Source: Ligustrum vulgare
Taxonomy: Eukaryota > Streptophyta > Magnoliopsida > Lamiales > Oleaceae
Assembly: GCA_963555705.1 (NCBI GenBank)
Contig: OY743171.1
Span: 26,344,852-26,408,851, forward strand
Direction: 5' to 3'
DNA length: 64,000 bases
Positions 1 to 8,852 of the stretch are shown here, in pieces. The position numbers and the translations under genes were made by a program. The notes beneath the pieces are model-generated. The model was not told the DNA's origin, searched no databases, and saw only the letters and a list, made by a program, of their open reading frames with translations. Positions within the stretch are counted from its first letter, which is position 1. Each line of letters starts with the position of its first letter.

Positions 1-140
1 CCATGTTTTCCAATCAAATGAGCATAATTTATTGAACTCATGGTATGGAAGAAATAATTTTCCGTTTGATCCAGGAGGTGAAGTGAAACAACAGGAACAA
101 AGCTATGATACGGGACGAATCATCCTAAAGAAGGAGGGTA
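1..140 (+). mobile_element. 3' internal end of a non-autonomous gypsy copy
   Basis: This stretch ends in a purine tract (127-138) directly before an LTR that starts TGATGTG. It contains a block beginning tttgatccaggaggtgaa, which recurs just inside the 3' LTR of the minus-strand element at 57802-60527. It is therefore the last internal DNA of a related element lying mostly left of the window. No coding signal survives. Confidence 0.6.
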
Positions 141-903
141 TGATGTGTTCCCGACCCGCGACAATCGGAGTCATAGCAGGCTTGACAGGAAGTTAAATAT
201 TCAAGCCAAATAAAAGTGCAGTCCAGTGAACCATGTCAGAATTGGATGAATATTATATGTTTTTCGAGTAGAAACAGATTACTGAGCAAGACTCATGGGC
301 TAAAGCCCTTGAGCCCATTGATTTTAAGGCCAAATTCCATCGTTTGGGGCTTCAAATTGGCAGATCAATGATGCAGACGGAAATTTACTATATTTCCATA
401 GTTATAAGATTATATTTACTTTGTCTTTATTATTGTTTCCAATTAAATTAGGACTCCATAATGAGAGATTTTTATATATTCCCTAATTAGATTAGATTTT
501 ATTTAGTTTTCTAAGTAGACTAGGATTTTTATTTTGGTAGCCTATATAAAGGCGTCTTCATTGTAATATTAAAAACAGACTTTGATGATTGAATAAAAGA
601 AATTGAATGTTTTTCAATTGTTTAATGTGTGGATTCACATTACAAACCCGAACTTATCAAGATTGATTATCTTGTGGTGTTCAAATATCGAACTTATCAA
701 ATATTGGCGAGAGTATTTGTGGCGTTCAAATCAAAGACTTATCAAGGAGATTGGGCAATTCCTTGTGGCGTTTCGAAAGCCGTGGTTCTTTATTCCGCAT
801 CGTCGAGCCATCGCGTCGTGAATATCGGGTCATGATTCATCCGTCCAACCACAACCTGAGTTCAGAACTTTCCGGCGTTTCTTCCGTGCTTCGAATCTCA
901 TCA
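141..903 (+). repeat. LTR of gypsy subfamily A
   Basis: The LTR starts TGATGTG after a purine tract and ends CTCATCA. From about 600 to 850 it matches, in inverse orientation, the LTR at 59861-60527 (the GTGTGGATTCACATTACAAA block, repeated AACTTATCAA and TTGTGGCGTTC phrases, GCGTCGTGAA). It may serve both as 3' LTR of the element to the left and 5' LTR of the element to the right. No primer-binding site follows it, so the leader is deleted. Confidence 0.7.
543..552 (+). promoter_or_regulatory. TATA box of LTR A
   Basis: TATATAAAGG lies in the middle of the LTR, about 360 bp before its end, where a pol II TATA box is expected at the U3/R border. Inferred from position and sequence only. Confidence 0.45.
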
Positions 904-1821
904 GGTAGTGTATCCTTGGTTGCAAGTGCGCGAAGGAGGGATAGAGGAGAAAGGTATGGAATAAGCTTTGAAGGGGAACATCGTAATGTTAGGGGGCATC
1001 GTAGAGGTATAGATGTTGAGGATGATAACCTTGGGAAAATTAAAATGAAAATACTCCCGTTCCAGGGTAGGAGTGATCAGGGGGCGTACCTGCATTGGGA
1101 AACAAAGGTTGAACGGCTCTTTGATTGTCATAATTATTCTGAAAAGAAGAAGGTAAAATTAGCAGTGATTGGATTCATAGACTATGCAAATATTTGGTGG
1201 GATCAAATGGTGACGGGTAGGAGGAGGAACCTTGAGGGGCCGGTGGAGACTTGGGGTGTATTAAAGGTCATAATGAGGAAGCGGTTTGTGCTAACTTATT
1301 ATTATAGAGATATTAATCAGAGGTTGCAAGGTCTGACTCAGGGGTTGAGGAGTGTAGAGGATTATCAGAAGGATATGGAGGTGGCGCTGATTCGGGCCAA
1401 TGTAGTGGAGGATTGAGAAGCTACAATGGCCAGGTTTTTTAGTGGGTTGAATAGAGATATTGCCAACATCATTGAGCTGCAACATTACGTGGAATTAGAG
1501 GACATGGTGCATATGGAAATGAAGGTGGAAATGAAACTAAGGCAAAAGGGGGCAGCAAGAAACTCACTGAGTTCTTATCCTACATCACAACTGAAGCAGG
1601 AACACAATGATGACCATGTTCCGAAAAGAAAGGAGGAACCTACAACAAAAGGTAAAAATATTTTTGATTCTCAACCTACTGGGGATAGAAATATTAAGTG
1701 CTTTAAGTGCTTAGGTTATGGTCATATAGCATCCCAGTGTCCAAAAAAAAGGGTAATGTTTTTGCGTGAAAATGGTAACATTAGTTCCGAGGACGAGTTT
1801 AAGGGGATGCCTAGAATATAG
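904..1821 (+). pseudogene. gag of non-autonomous chromovirus-like gypsy
   Basis: One reading frame, broken by a single TGA at 1414-1416, encodes a Ty3/gypsy gag. It carries the capsid-type phrases WWDQ and MRKRFV, the block ARFFSGLNRDIANIIELQHY, and a CCHC zinc knuckle (CFKCLGYGHIASQC) at about 1700-1740. The same gag occurs on the minus strand at 42729-43736, showing a shared family. An open frame extends left to 751, but that part is LTR read-through; the true gag N-terminus and the primer site are deleted. It would package element RNA in cytoplasmic particles. The frame continues past the TAG at 1819-1821 into protease sequence. Confidence 0.8.
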
Positions 1822-2330
1822 GATGCTGGGGCTAGTAGTAGTGATGAGGAAGGGTTGACTTATGCTGTTAAAGGTCACTTGTTAATCGGCTTGTCTTTAG
1901 TACTAGAGTTAGGGTGGATGATGTCGGTGAGCAAAGAGATAATCTATTTCACACTAGATGCTTAGTGGGTGAAAAAGTTTGTGGTTTGGTGATTGACGGG
2001 GGAGTTGTACTAATCTGGTTAGTACAATGTTGATTGAAAAATTGGGCTTGAGTTTGATGAAACACCCTAGACCTTATAAGTTACAATGGCCGACTGAATC
2101 AGGTGAAATTAAGGTGAACAAGCAGGTTTTGGTGGGTTTTTAAATTGGTGGCTATAGGGATGAAGTCGTTTGTGATGTAGTACCTATGCATGTTGATCAT
2201 ATTTTGTTGGGGAGGCTATGGAAACATGATAGGAGGGTGGTGCACAATGGATTTAAGAATCAATATTCCTTTGTGAAGGGTGGGGAGAAAATTACCCTCG
2301 TGACTATATATACCCTAAGGAAGCCCGAGA
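1822..2330 (+). pseudogene. aspartic protease remnant
   Basis: Downstream of gag, in shifting frames, lie the protease active-site phrase (VIDGG, about 1990-2005), the block PYKLQWPTESGEIKVNKQV (about 2070-2130) and the C-terminal HILLGR-type motif (about 2195-2215). This is the order of a retropepsin that cuts Gag-Pol. At least one indel after the catalytic D-G-G and several stops leave it inactive. No RT follows. Confidence 0.7.
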
Positions 2331-2337
2331 GGATCAA

Positions 2338-2697
2338 TTGAAAATCAAAGGTGAGTTTGAGAAAAAAAAAAGTATTGAGGCCATGACTTCAGAAAAAGGA
2401 GAGGGTGTGAAAGTTGAAAACAAGAGAGTTGAGGCCACGACATCAGAAAAAGGAAAGCTTGAGTGCAAAAGGAAAAAGAAGAGAGAGTACACCCCCAAAA
2501 TAAATTTTTTCGCACAAATGTTGATGTACAAGGATTCTTGCCTTGCACTTAACCAATCTAACAAACCCCTCCCCAACTCTATAAAATCTTTTTTGCAAGT
2601 ACCTAAATCAAACCATGATCCTGAAACAAGGAAGAAATTCATTGGTACAAAGGAGCAGCCCAAAAGGTGCATGATCATCGAACTAACAAACACATGA
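2338..2697 (+). CDS. protease-RT linker segment, RT deleted after it
   Basis: A 119-residue lysine/glutamate-rich open frame matches in style and position the protease-RT linker of the autonomous relative on the minus strand (41206-41607): repeated TSEKG-like units, then a KINFFAQ/YKDSCLAL block like KVSFYAK/YKESLLVL. In the relative this leads into RT. Here the sequence jumps to the pre-LTR purine tract, so RT, RNase H and integrase are missing. It is unlikely to be a free-standing protein. Confidence 0.5.
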   Translation: MKIKGEFEKKKSIEAMTSEKGEGVKVENKRVEATTSEKGKLECKRKKKREYTPKINFFAQMLMYKDSCLALNQSNKPLPNSIKSFLQVPKSNHDPETRKKFIGTKEQPKRCMIIELTNT

Positions 2698-2758
2698 GTG
2701 GCAAGAGGATTGGACCAGTTCTATATTCGAGGTCGAATCCTTTTCAAGAGAGGGGGAA

Positions 2759-3496
2759 TGATGTGATCCAAAGTAGGCATCGAAAGGGAAAATCGATCCA
2801 TTGGCGATATGATAGTGATTTACATGAGAAACGGAGCAAGTTTCATGTTGGGTCCAAACCAAAAATTAAACAGGGCCACGTTGTTTCAAAAGGAAGAAAA
2901 AGGTGCAGCCGGGACTACCACGCGATCACGTGGTGAAGAGTATCGCGTGAACGCGCAATGGCATCAAAATTGAGGCAGAGAGTTTCAAGCGTCTCCACGC
3001 AATAGTGACAAGATGGCCTGCGCGATCGCGCAATTAATCCGAGACCAGATTTTTGCGACTTTTTTATTTAATTTAATTTTTAATTATTGTTCCCATAGTT
3101 TAGGGCCAATTAGCGGCTAAACCTAGTTTTAGATTTTTTTCATTATATTATTGATAATTTCATTGTTGTAAAATAGATTTGAGTTTATTGATATTGTTGA
3201 GAGAGGATTCTCCTATTGAAATGTTGAGTTATTCCCTTTGGTTTAGAACTTATTAAAGATTAAATCTTTGTGGCGTTCACTCCGAACTTATCAAGGAATT
3301 AGCCGATCCTTGTGGCGTTCAACAATTCTAGTTCTTTTCTTCACATCATCAATTTCTTGCGTCGTGAGGTTTGGGTTGGAATCCTATCGTCTAATTTAAT
3401 TATTATTTCTTATGTTTAATCTGATTTAGATCTTTCCTAGGTTTTTATTTTAGTTATTCCGCGTTTTTGTCGAGATTCCCGAGTGGGATCGCGTCA
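2759..3496 (+). repeat. LTR of gypsy subfamily B (3' side)
   Basis: A purine tract (agagagggggaa) precedes TGATGTGATCC; the LTR ends GGGATCGCGTCA (738 bp). Its ends and flanking blocks match the 794-bp solo LTR at 60532-61325 (minus), but the middle differs: it carries CGCGATCACG, ATCGCGTGA and GCGCGATCGCG words at 2920-3040, where the solo LTR has TTACGGCCGTAA words. It does not match the LTR at 141-903 on the other side of the same internal region. Confidence 0.75.
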
Positions 3497-4185
3497 CCAC
3501 CCCACCCCATATACCAAGTCACAGCTAGTCACACAAAGTCATAATTTGTTCAGAATTACAAATTTAGTTGCAAAACCCCACCCCACCTCCAAAGTCACAG
3601 TTGGTCACACGAAGTCATAATTGGTAACACAAGATCACAGTTCGATCACAAAAAGTCACAGTTGGTTACAAAAGGTCAACGTTCGATCACACAAAGTCAC
3701 AGTTTGGTTACATGAGGTCACATTCCGGCCACAGTTCAATCACATCAAGTCACATATAGTCACAATTTGGTCACAAAAAGTCATAGTTAGGTCATATGAG
3801 GTCACAGTCTGGTCACATGAGGTCACATTCATGTCGCAGTTCAATCACATGAAGTCACATATAGTCATAGTTTGATCATATAAGGTCACAGTTCGCTCAT
3901 ACAAAGTCATAGTTCGATCACACATAGTCATAGTTGACACAACTATAAGTCACATCACGTCATCGTCCAATGGTCACACAAAGTCATAGATTGTCACAAT
4001 CTCTAATATAATTGGTCACAATCATTCATAGTTGGTCACAACTTATTCGTTTTCTTGGTCACAATTAGTCAATATTTTTTTCACAATTACCTAATAATTG
4101 GTCACATTTAGTCGACATTTTAGTCACAATTACATAATAATTGGTCATAATTAGTCAATTTAAACATAATCAATCACAATATATT
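3497..4185. repeat. degenerate TCACA/GTCACA repeat block
   Basis: Dozens of imperfect units of the form (A/G)GTCACA(N)TTGGTCACA follow each other at roughly 10-20 base spacing with drifting unit length. No convincing coding frame exists. It looks like a decayed minisatellite; origin unknown. Confidence 0.6.
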
Positions 4186-4500
4186 GACCCATCCCACCCC
4201 ACCCTCACCCACCCACCCACCCCAACTAAACCTTTCTTCTCCCCCAACTTGACTCTACCCAAACTAACAGCTGCCATAAACTGTCATGCACCACCGGCGA
4301 CACTACCGGCCACAACTACCCATCCCATCGACGCAGCCATCCCCAACCACCACCATCACCTCCACTGTCACCACCACCTCCACATCACCACAACCCCTCT
4401 CTGCCACAACCAGCAACCACCACAACGCACGCGAGCATCACCACCCTGACTCACCACCACCACCACACCACTTTTTCCATCACCAACCACCACCACAGAA
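4186..4500. repeat. C-rich CCACCC / CACCAC low-complexity tract
   Basis: Runs of ccaccc followed by accaccacc-type triplets. Open frames here encode only Pro/His/Thr runs and are compositional artefacts. Confidence 0.7.
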
Positions 4501-5572
4501 AGCAATCAAAAAAAAAAAGAAAAGAAAAGAAAGATTAAAGACCAGCACAGATTCCACCGCATCAACATCACCGCCTCCAAATGCACACAAACAAAACAAC
4601 AAACCATTGCCGGAGGCTGTGTGGTGGGGATTTTGAAGCAGCGACGCCTCTACTAGATCAAAGCAATGGCGCGCGATTTGACAACGGAAGCAGAGACACC
4701 GCATCTCATCGTTACTTCACCGACGATCTGGGTGGGCAGAGGTGGTCGTCGATCTGAGAAGTGGTAGAGAGAGAAAGAGCCCTGGTGGTGAGAGATCATT
4801 GAGAAACCTATTTTAATTTGATTTTGATTGATAAAATATTTAATTAATAATTGTTAATTAGGTAATTAACACCTGATTTTTGAAAAAGTAAACTTCATCA
4901 CCTTACTTTTAAATTGTGATCTTTATATATATATATACACGTTTGTGTAATTTTCCCATTATTTTCTTATGTTAATGGAAATCTCAATTTTTTTGCATAA
5001 TCTAAATTTTTGAGTTTCAAAACAGAAGTCCTTTTTTTCTAGCATTTCATGATCATAAATGTGATGAATCACTTGTTAATTTAAGTATTCATTATTTTTA
5101 TCTCATGAATTTGCAAAGTAAATGATGAATTCTTTGAGTTGGAAAACTTTTCATTTCAAACTTATTTCACTAAAATTCAATTGAGTGGCCCCTCAATTTT
5201 GGGCTATTAAAATCTGCACGGATGGGGTTCTATTGATAGATGATAGACAAGGGTGGGTTTGGCTTAGCTTATTTCCTTAATTTCCACTTATTTTGACTTT
5301 TATTCTATTATTTTATTAGTTTAACATTTATTTGTACTAATATTAAATTGACCTTCTTCTGTAGAGTTTATAAGCATTACCAAATAGCCCCTGAGCTTAA
5401 ATCATAGATTTAGGACAAGTGTCCCACTCACAATTATTTTATTGTCAAAAAATTTTGGATTTCATATTTCAAGTTGCTACCTTCGAATCAGCATAAAGTC
5501 AAAACGAAATTCGTTTAAGTCGCTCTTTATATCTTTATAAATTCATACTTTAAGCTTCGTAAAGACTACGCA
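4501..5572. other. non-coding stretch before the Cassandra insertion
   Basis: Contains an A-rich run, a GA/GGTGG-rich patch (4720-4790) that could be a decayed 5' leader of a host or element gene, a short TA microsatellite (4925-4937) and AT-rich DNA. I recognise no gene. It ends in ACGCA (5568-5572), the left target duplication of the Cassandra palindrome. Confidence 0.4.
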
Positions 5573-5849
5573 TGTAACGACCCGGGTCCCACTTAACGGG
5601 CTGTTCCGACCGTTAAATGACGACGTACTGTCCCCACCGTACCAACACGAGTGTTTTCAGCATGCTTTGTACTCACTCGCACGCTCCCTGAGAAAACTTC
5701 CCAGGAGGTCACCCATCCCAGAATCGCTCCAAACCAAGCACGCTTAACTTTGGAGTTTTTAACGATGGACTTCCGGAAAAGAAGGTGCACCTTGTTGGTA
5801 TGAGTAGTACCTATCATTTCTTTTAAACTTTCTTAGTCGGGGTATTACA
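5573..5849 (-). repeat. Cassandra 3' LTR, minus-strand arm
   Basis: A 277-bp LTR with TG and CA ends, read on the minus strand, preceded internally by a purine tract (read as aacagggggtgat on the minus strand). It contains 5S rRNA internal promoter boxes in minus orientation. It is clearly homologous to, though diverged from, the plus-arm 3' LTR at 6578-6854. Confidence 0.88.
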
Positions 5850-5998
5850 ATCACCCCCTGTTAGACTCGCGACGTCCTCGTCGCGCTTAACCCATCTGAG
5901 GTTCTGTTGCCAGGCGTTAGGATTCTAGAGGTGGCTCCCGCCCTATGGCGTAGCACTTAGTTCCCGATTTCCGGCTGGCGACCGCCTCTGATACCATT
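5850..5998 (-). other. Cassandra internal region, minus-strand arm
   Basis: 149 bp of non-coding DNA. The primer site for tRNA-Met (TGGTATCAGAG on the minus strand, 5986-5996) lies two bases from the LTR and a purine tract lies at the other end. This is the usual TRIM layout with no protein genes. Confidence 0.85.
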
Positions 5999-6213
5999 TG
6001 TAACGACCCGGGTCCCACTTAACGGGCTGTCCCGGCCGTTAGATGACAGCGTACTGTCCCCACCGTACCAACACGAGTCTTTTCAGCATGCTTTGTCCTC
6101 ACTCACACGCTCCCCGAGAAAACTTCCCAGGAGGTCACCCATCCCAGAATTTCTCCAAGCCAAGCACGCTTAACTTTGGAGTTTCTAAGGATGGACTTCC
6201 GAAAAAGAAGGTG
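5999..6213 (-). repeat. truncated Cassandra 5' LTR, minus-strand arm
   Basis: 215 bp equal to LTR positions 63-277; the first 62 positions (upstream of the 5S-like start) are absent. It joins its mirror image at 6213/6214 inside GGTGCACC. Confidence 0.85.
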
Positions 6214-6428
6214 CACCTTGTTTTTCGGAAGTCCATCGTTAGAAACTCCAAAGTTAAGCGTGCTTGGCTTGGAGCAATTCTGGGATGGGTGACCTCCTGG
6301 GAACTTTTCTCGAGGAGCGTGCGAGTGAGGACAAAGCATGCTGAAAAGACTCGTGTTGGTACAATGGGGACAGTACGCCGTCATCTAACGGTCGGGACAG
6401 CTCGTTAAGTGGGACCCGGGTCGTTACA
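6214..6428 (+). repeat. truncated Cassandra 5' LTR, plus-strand arm
   Basis: Mirror of 5999-6213: 215 bp lacking the same first 62 LTR positions. It ends GTCGTTACA, two bases before the primer site. Confidence 0.85.
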
Positions 6429-6577
6429 AATGGTATCAGAGCCAGCCGCCAGCCGGAAATCGGGAACTAAGTGCTACGCTATAGGGCGGGAGCCACCTCT
6501 AGAATCCCAACGCCTGGCAACAGAATCTCAGATGGGTTAAGCGCGACGAGGACGTCGCGAGTCTAACAGGGGGTGAT
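6429..6577 (+). other. Cassandra internal region, plus-strand arm
   Basis: 149 non-coding bp with the tRNA-Met primer site TGGTATCAGAGC at 6431-6442 and a purine tract (gggggtgat) just before the 3' LTR. Same length as the other arm. Confidence 0.87.
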
Positions 6578-6854
6578 TGTAATACCCCGACTAAGAAAGC
6601 TTAAAAGAAATGATAGGTACTACTCATACCAACAAGGTGCACCTTCTTTTCCGGAAGTCCATCGTTAGAAACTCCAAAGTTAAGCGTGCTTGGCTTGGAG
6701 CAATTCTGGGATGGGTGACCTCCTGAGAAGTTTTCTCGGGGAGCGTGCGAGTGAGGACAAAGCATGCTAAAAAGACTCGTGTTGGTACAATGGGGACAGT
6801 ACGCCGTCATCTAACGGCCGGGACAGCTCGTTAAGTGGGACCCGGGTCGTTACA
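6578..6854 (+). repeat. Cassandra 3' LTR, plus-strand arm
   Basis: A 277-bp LTR beginning TGTAATACC and ending GTCGTTACA, followed by the ACGCA target duplication (6855-6859). It encloses the 5S-derived segment listed separately. Confidence 0.88.
6636..6730 (+). promoter_or_regulatory. 5S rRNA-derived pol III promoter in Cassandra LTR
   Basis: The segment follows plant 5S rRNA from its start (GGTGCACC in place of the usual GGGTGCGATC) through the A-box region (aaagttaagcgtgc, 6676-6689) to the C-box (gggatgggtgacctcctg, 6708-6725). Two conserved control boxes at near-normal spacing are what define Cassandra LTRs. The last part of 5S is diverged, so this is an element promoter and not a ribosomal gene. 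The other three LTRs of the palindrome carry the same boxes. Confidence 0.8.
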
Positions 6855-7738
6855 ACGCATGCATAAAAAATGGACTATTCCACGCTCTGTACCGTACGTC
6901 CAGAAATGATTGCTCGACGAGATTCTATAGTTAGCCAAATTTCCATAATTTTCAGCAATTTTACAAATTCATGCATACAACTTTGACTCAACATTCAAGG
7001 CAATTCCCGACTTCAAATGTACTTAAATTAAATATCAATACGTACATTTCAATGTGAATTACAAGTTAGTATAGCATGCATTCGCAATAAATAAACACAT
7101 ATCACACACAAAGGTTGTAAAGCTAAGTTGAACACAATGGCAAAACTTAAATAATCAAAGTTTCCTAAAATTTTCAGCTTACTCCCCATTTATGAAATTT
7201 AATCCGATTAAGTTCAGACGTTATCCATAACTTTATATTAGGAAAATTTAGTCCATATAATCACAATTAATACAACTTCCTCCCTTTTTCTTATAAATTT
7301 GTTACCATCAGTCATACTAAATGTGGTATTGGCTATATTTTCTAAGAAAATAATTGAATCTAAGTTTCTAAATAAATGAAACTAAGGCACGGAATTTTCA
7401 AAGTGTTTAAGATTTGAGATCATGTTAATTGATTTCAAAATATTTCTTCAGTCATTACTAATTTAAATGACAGTAACTTCCCCTTTTATTCATATATTCT
7501 AAAATATATAAAATTATTAACTGATTTTTGAAATTCTTGAAAGCGGTTATATACAACACGTGTGCCTGTAATTTTTACATGGAAAAGGCTTCTTGTACAG
7601 AAAAGTCTACAGATCAGCATACAGATGAATTTTTTTTTACCAAATTACCCTTTAATTAACAATTTATATAACCCTTATTAATTATGATATCCAATTTATA
7701 TGATTTTTGTTCGCTCTTAGTAGCACCTCCCAACTAAA
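6855..7738. other. AT-rich flank between Cassandra and the viral copy
   Basis: After the ACGCA duplication the sequence continues the unknown host or element DNA seen before 5573. No gene, LTR or tandem repeat is recognisable. It ends at the pararetroviral primer-binding site. Confidence 0.4.
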
Positions 7739-7751
7739 TGGTATCAAAGCC
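7739..7751 (+). other. pararetroviral minus-strand primer-binding site
   Basis: TGGTATCAAAGCC differs at one position from the tRNA-Met complement TGGTATCAGAGCC used by caulimovirids. The first viral ORF starts three bases after it. The integrated copy begins here, at what would be the minus-strand discontinuity of the open circular genome. Confidence 0.75.
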
Positions 7752-7753
7752 AT

Positions 7754-8020
7754 ATGGAAGATCTTAAGGACAAATATTATATGACAAAAAATGAAAATAA
7801 ATATATAATACATACACTAGAATTTATAGTTATAAGAAAATTAATATTACCCCTTAATTATAAAATAGAAATCTTAAGAGTTTTAAAAGATTTAGATGAA
7901 AACATAAGAATGCAAATATATGATCTAATAAATTTCGATATTATAAAAGAAGAATATATAATAGAAGAAATATTAGATTTACTAAATTATAACATAGCAG
8001 AAGAATTATATAAAAAATAA
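7754..8020 (+). CDS. pararetroviral ORF1, small helical protein
   Basis: An intact 88-codon frame starts just after the primer site. The product is rich in Ile, Leu, Lys and Glu and looks helical, with no recognisable catalytic motif. Small first ORFs of unknown function occur in several caulimovirid genera. The next ORF begins 13 bases later. The frame is uninterrupted, but this may be chance in a short gene. Confidence 0.6.
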   Translation: MEDLKDKYYMTKNENKYIIHTLEFIVIRKLILPLNYKIEILRVLKDLDENIRMQIYDLINFDIIKEEYIIEEILDLLNYNIAEELYKK

Positions 8021-8033
8021 ATAAATTGGATAT

Positions 8034-8458
8034 ATGAGTTTTCATTGAGCAGACCCTATATTAGAAAAATATTTAGATATAAAAACAAATGAAAAATTAG
8101 ACATAATATGTAACCAAAGAATAAAATTATATGAAATGATTAATGAAGAAAGAAAAATAAAAAGAGAAGAAATCCTAAGATTAAAATCTATAGAAAAGAA
8201 AAGAGAATACTTTAATACAATACTAAAACAAATTCCTAAAATACAAAAAATTCTAAATAACAAAGAAAAAACTTATTCAGAATTATATGATAAAACCAAA
8301 AATCAAAATACACTAAGAAATATTGGAGAATTCAAAGATGAAAGGAAATGTTAGAATCAGATAGAAAATTTTGCGAATATATGATAACAACATGCAAAAA
8401 TGATAAGTACCAATCAGAACTCATACTTGAAATAGAGAGTATTAAAGGAAGATTTTAA
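8034..8458 (+). pseudogene. pararetroviral ORF2, frameshifted
   Basis: An ATG at 8034 is followed by a stop four codons later, then an open frame to 8354. The similar-style remainder (LESDRKFCEYM onward) continues in another frame to the TAA at 8456-8458. About 140 residues in all, Lys/Glu/Ile-rich and probably helical. I recognise no family. The stop lies one base before the ATG of ORF3, a typical polycistronic spacing in these viruses. Confidence 0.5.
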
Positions 8459-8459
8459 T

Positions 8460-8852
8460 ATGGATAGACATTTTGAAGACTTAAAAACACTAATAAAATC
8501 ATTAATCAGTAATATTAAAGAAGTTAAAAATGAACTAACAAAAGCAAGAAATGATATAAATATATTAAAACTTGAAATCAGAGAGTTAAAATAAAATAAT
8601 AAAAGCAAAGATAAGAAAATAGATAAAAAAAAACTTATAGAAAATGAAATGGTAAGGATAGGAAAGAAACATATCGAACAAGAAAAAATTGTAATGGAAA
8701 CAGGAAGCATGGATTATGAATTCAGAAAAAAACATATTACCAAAAAAGTAGAAGAAGAAATGGAATTACAAAAATCTATAGAAAAAACCATAGGAAAATT
8801 AAAGATAGATAAAAATACTAAAGAAGAACAAGATCAAAAGAAAGCTGAATGA
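8460..8852 (+). pseudogene. pararetroviral ORF3, basic coiled-coil (VAP-like by position)
   Basis: A single frame with one stop (8592-8594) encodes about 130 residues. The N-terminal part (DLKTLIKSLISNIKEVK...) shows heptad-like spacing of Ile/Leu and the rest is Lys/Glu-rich. A short coiled-coil protein with basic tail directly before the coat protein gene is reminiscent of the virion-associated protein of caulimo- and badnaviruses, but no sequence match can be claimed. Its end overlaps the start of the coat protein frame. Confidence 0.45.

Larger units (their letters stand above)
5573..6854. mobile_element. palindromic head-to-head Cassandra TRIM dimer
   Basis: Two Cassandra elements are arranged as mirror images. 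On the minus strand: 3' LTR 5573-5849 (277 bp), internal 5850-5998 (149 bp), truncated 5' LTR 5999-6213 (215 bp). On the plus strand: truncated 5' LTR 6214-6428 (215 bp), internal 6429-6577 (149 bp), 3' LTR 6578-6854 (277 bp). The arms are 641 bp each and meet inside the self-complementary octamer GGTGCACC. One 5-bp direct repeat, ACGCA (5568-5572 and 6855-6859), flanks the whole unit, so it appears to have entered as a single molecule. Cassandra elements are non-coding terminal-repeat retrotransposons in miniature, moved by enzymes of other elements. Confidence 0.9.

Noticed and set aside
751..903. N-terminal extension of the gag frame
   Set aside because: These codons lie within the LTR and match LTR sequence at 59861-60527; read-through, not protein.
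4286..4636. Pro/His/Thr-rich open frames
   Set aside because: They follow CCACCC and CACCAC low-complexity DNA in several frames at once; no domain or codon signal.
6431..6442. tRNA gene fragment
   Set aside because: The 12 bases complement a tRNA 3' end beside an LTR, as a primer-binding site; no cloverleaf around it. The same holds at 54663 and 59847.
5593..6810. Several 69-121 codon open frames on both strands
   Set aside because: Mirror-image readings of the Cassandra palindrome; the products repeat each other and Cassandra is non-coding.
5573..6854. Genuine 5S rRNA genes in inverted orientation
   Set aside because: The 5S similarity is confined to the middle of 277-bp LTRs with primer site, purine tract and TSD, so these are Cassandra promoters.
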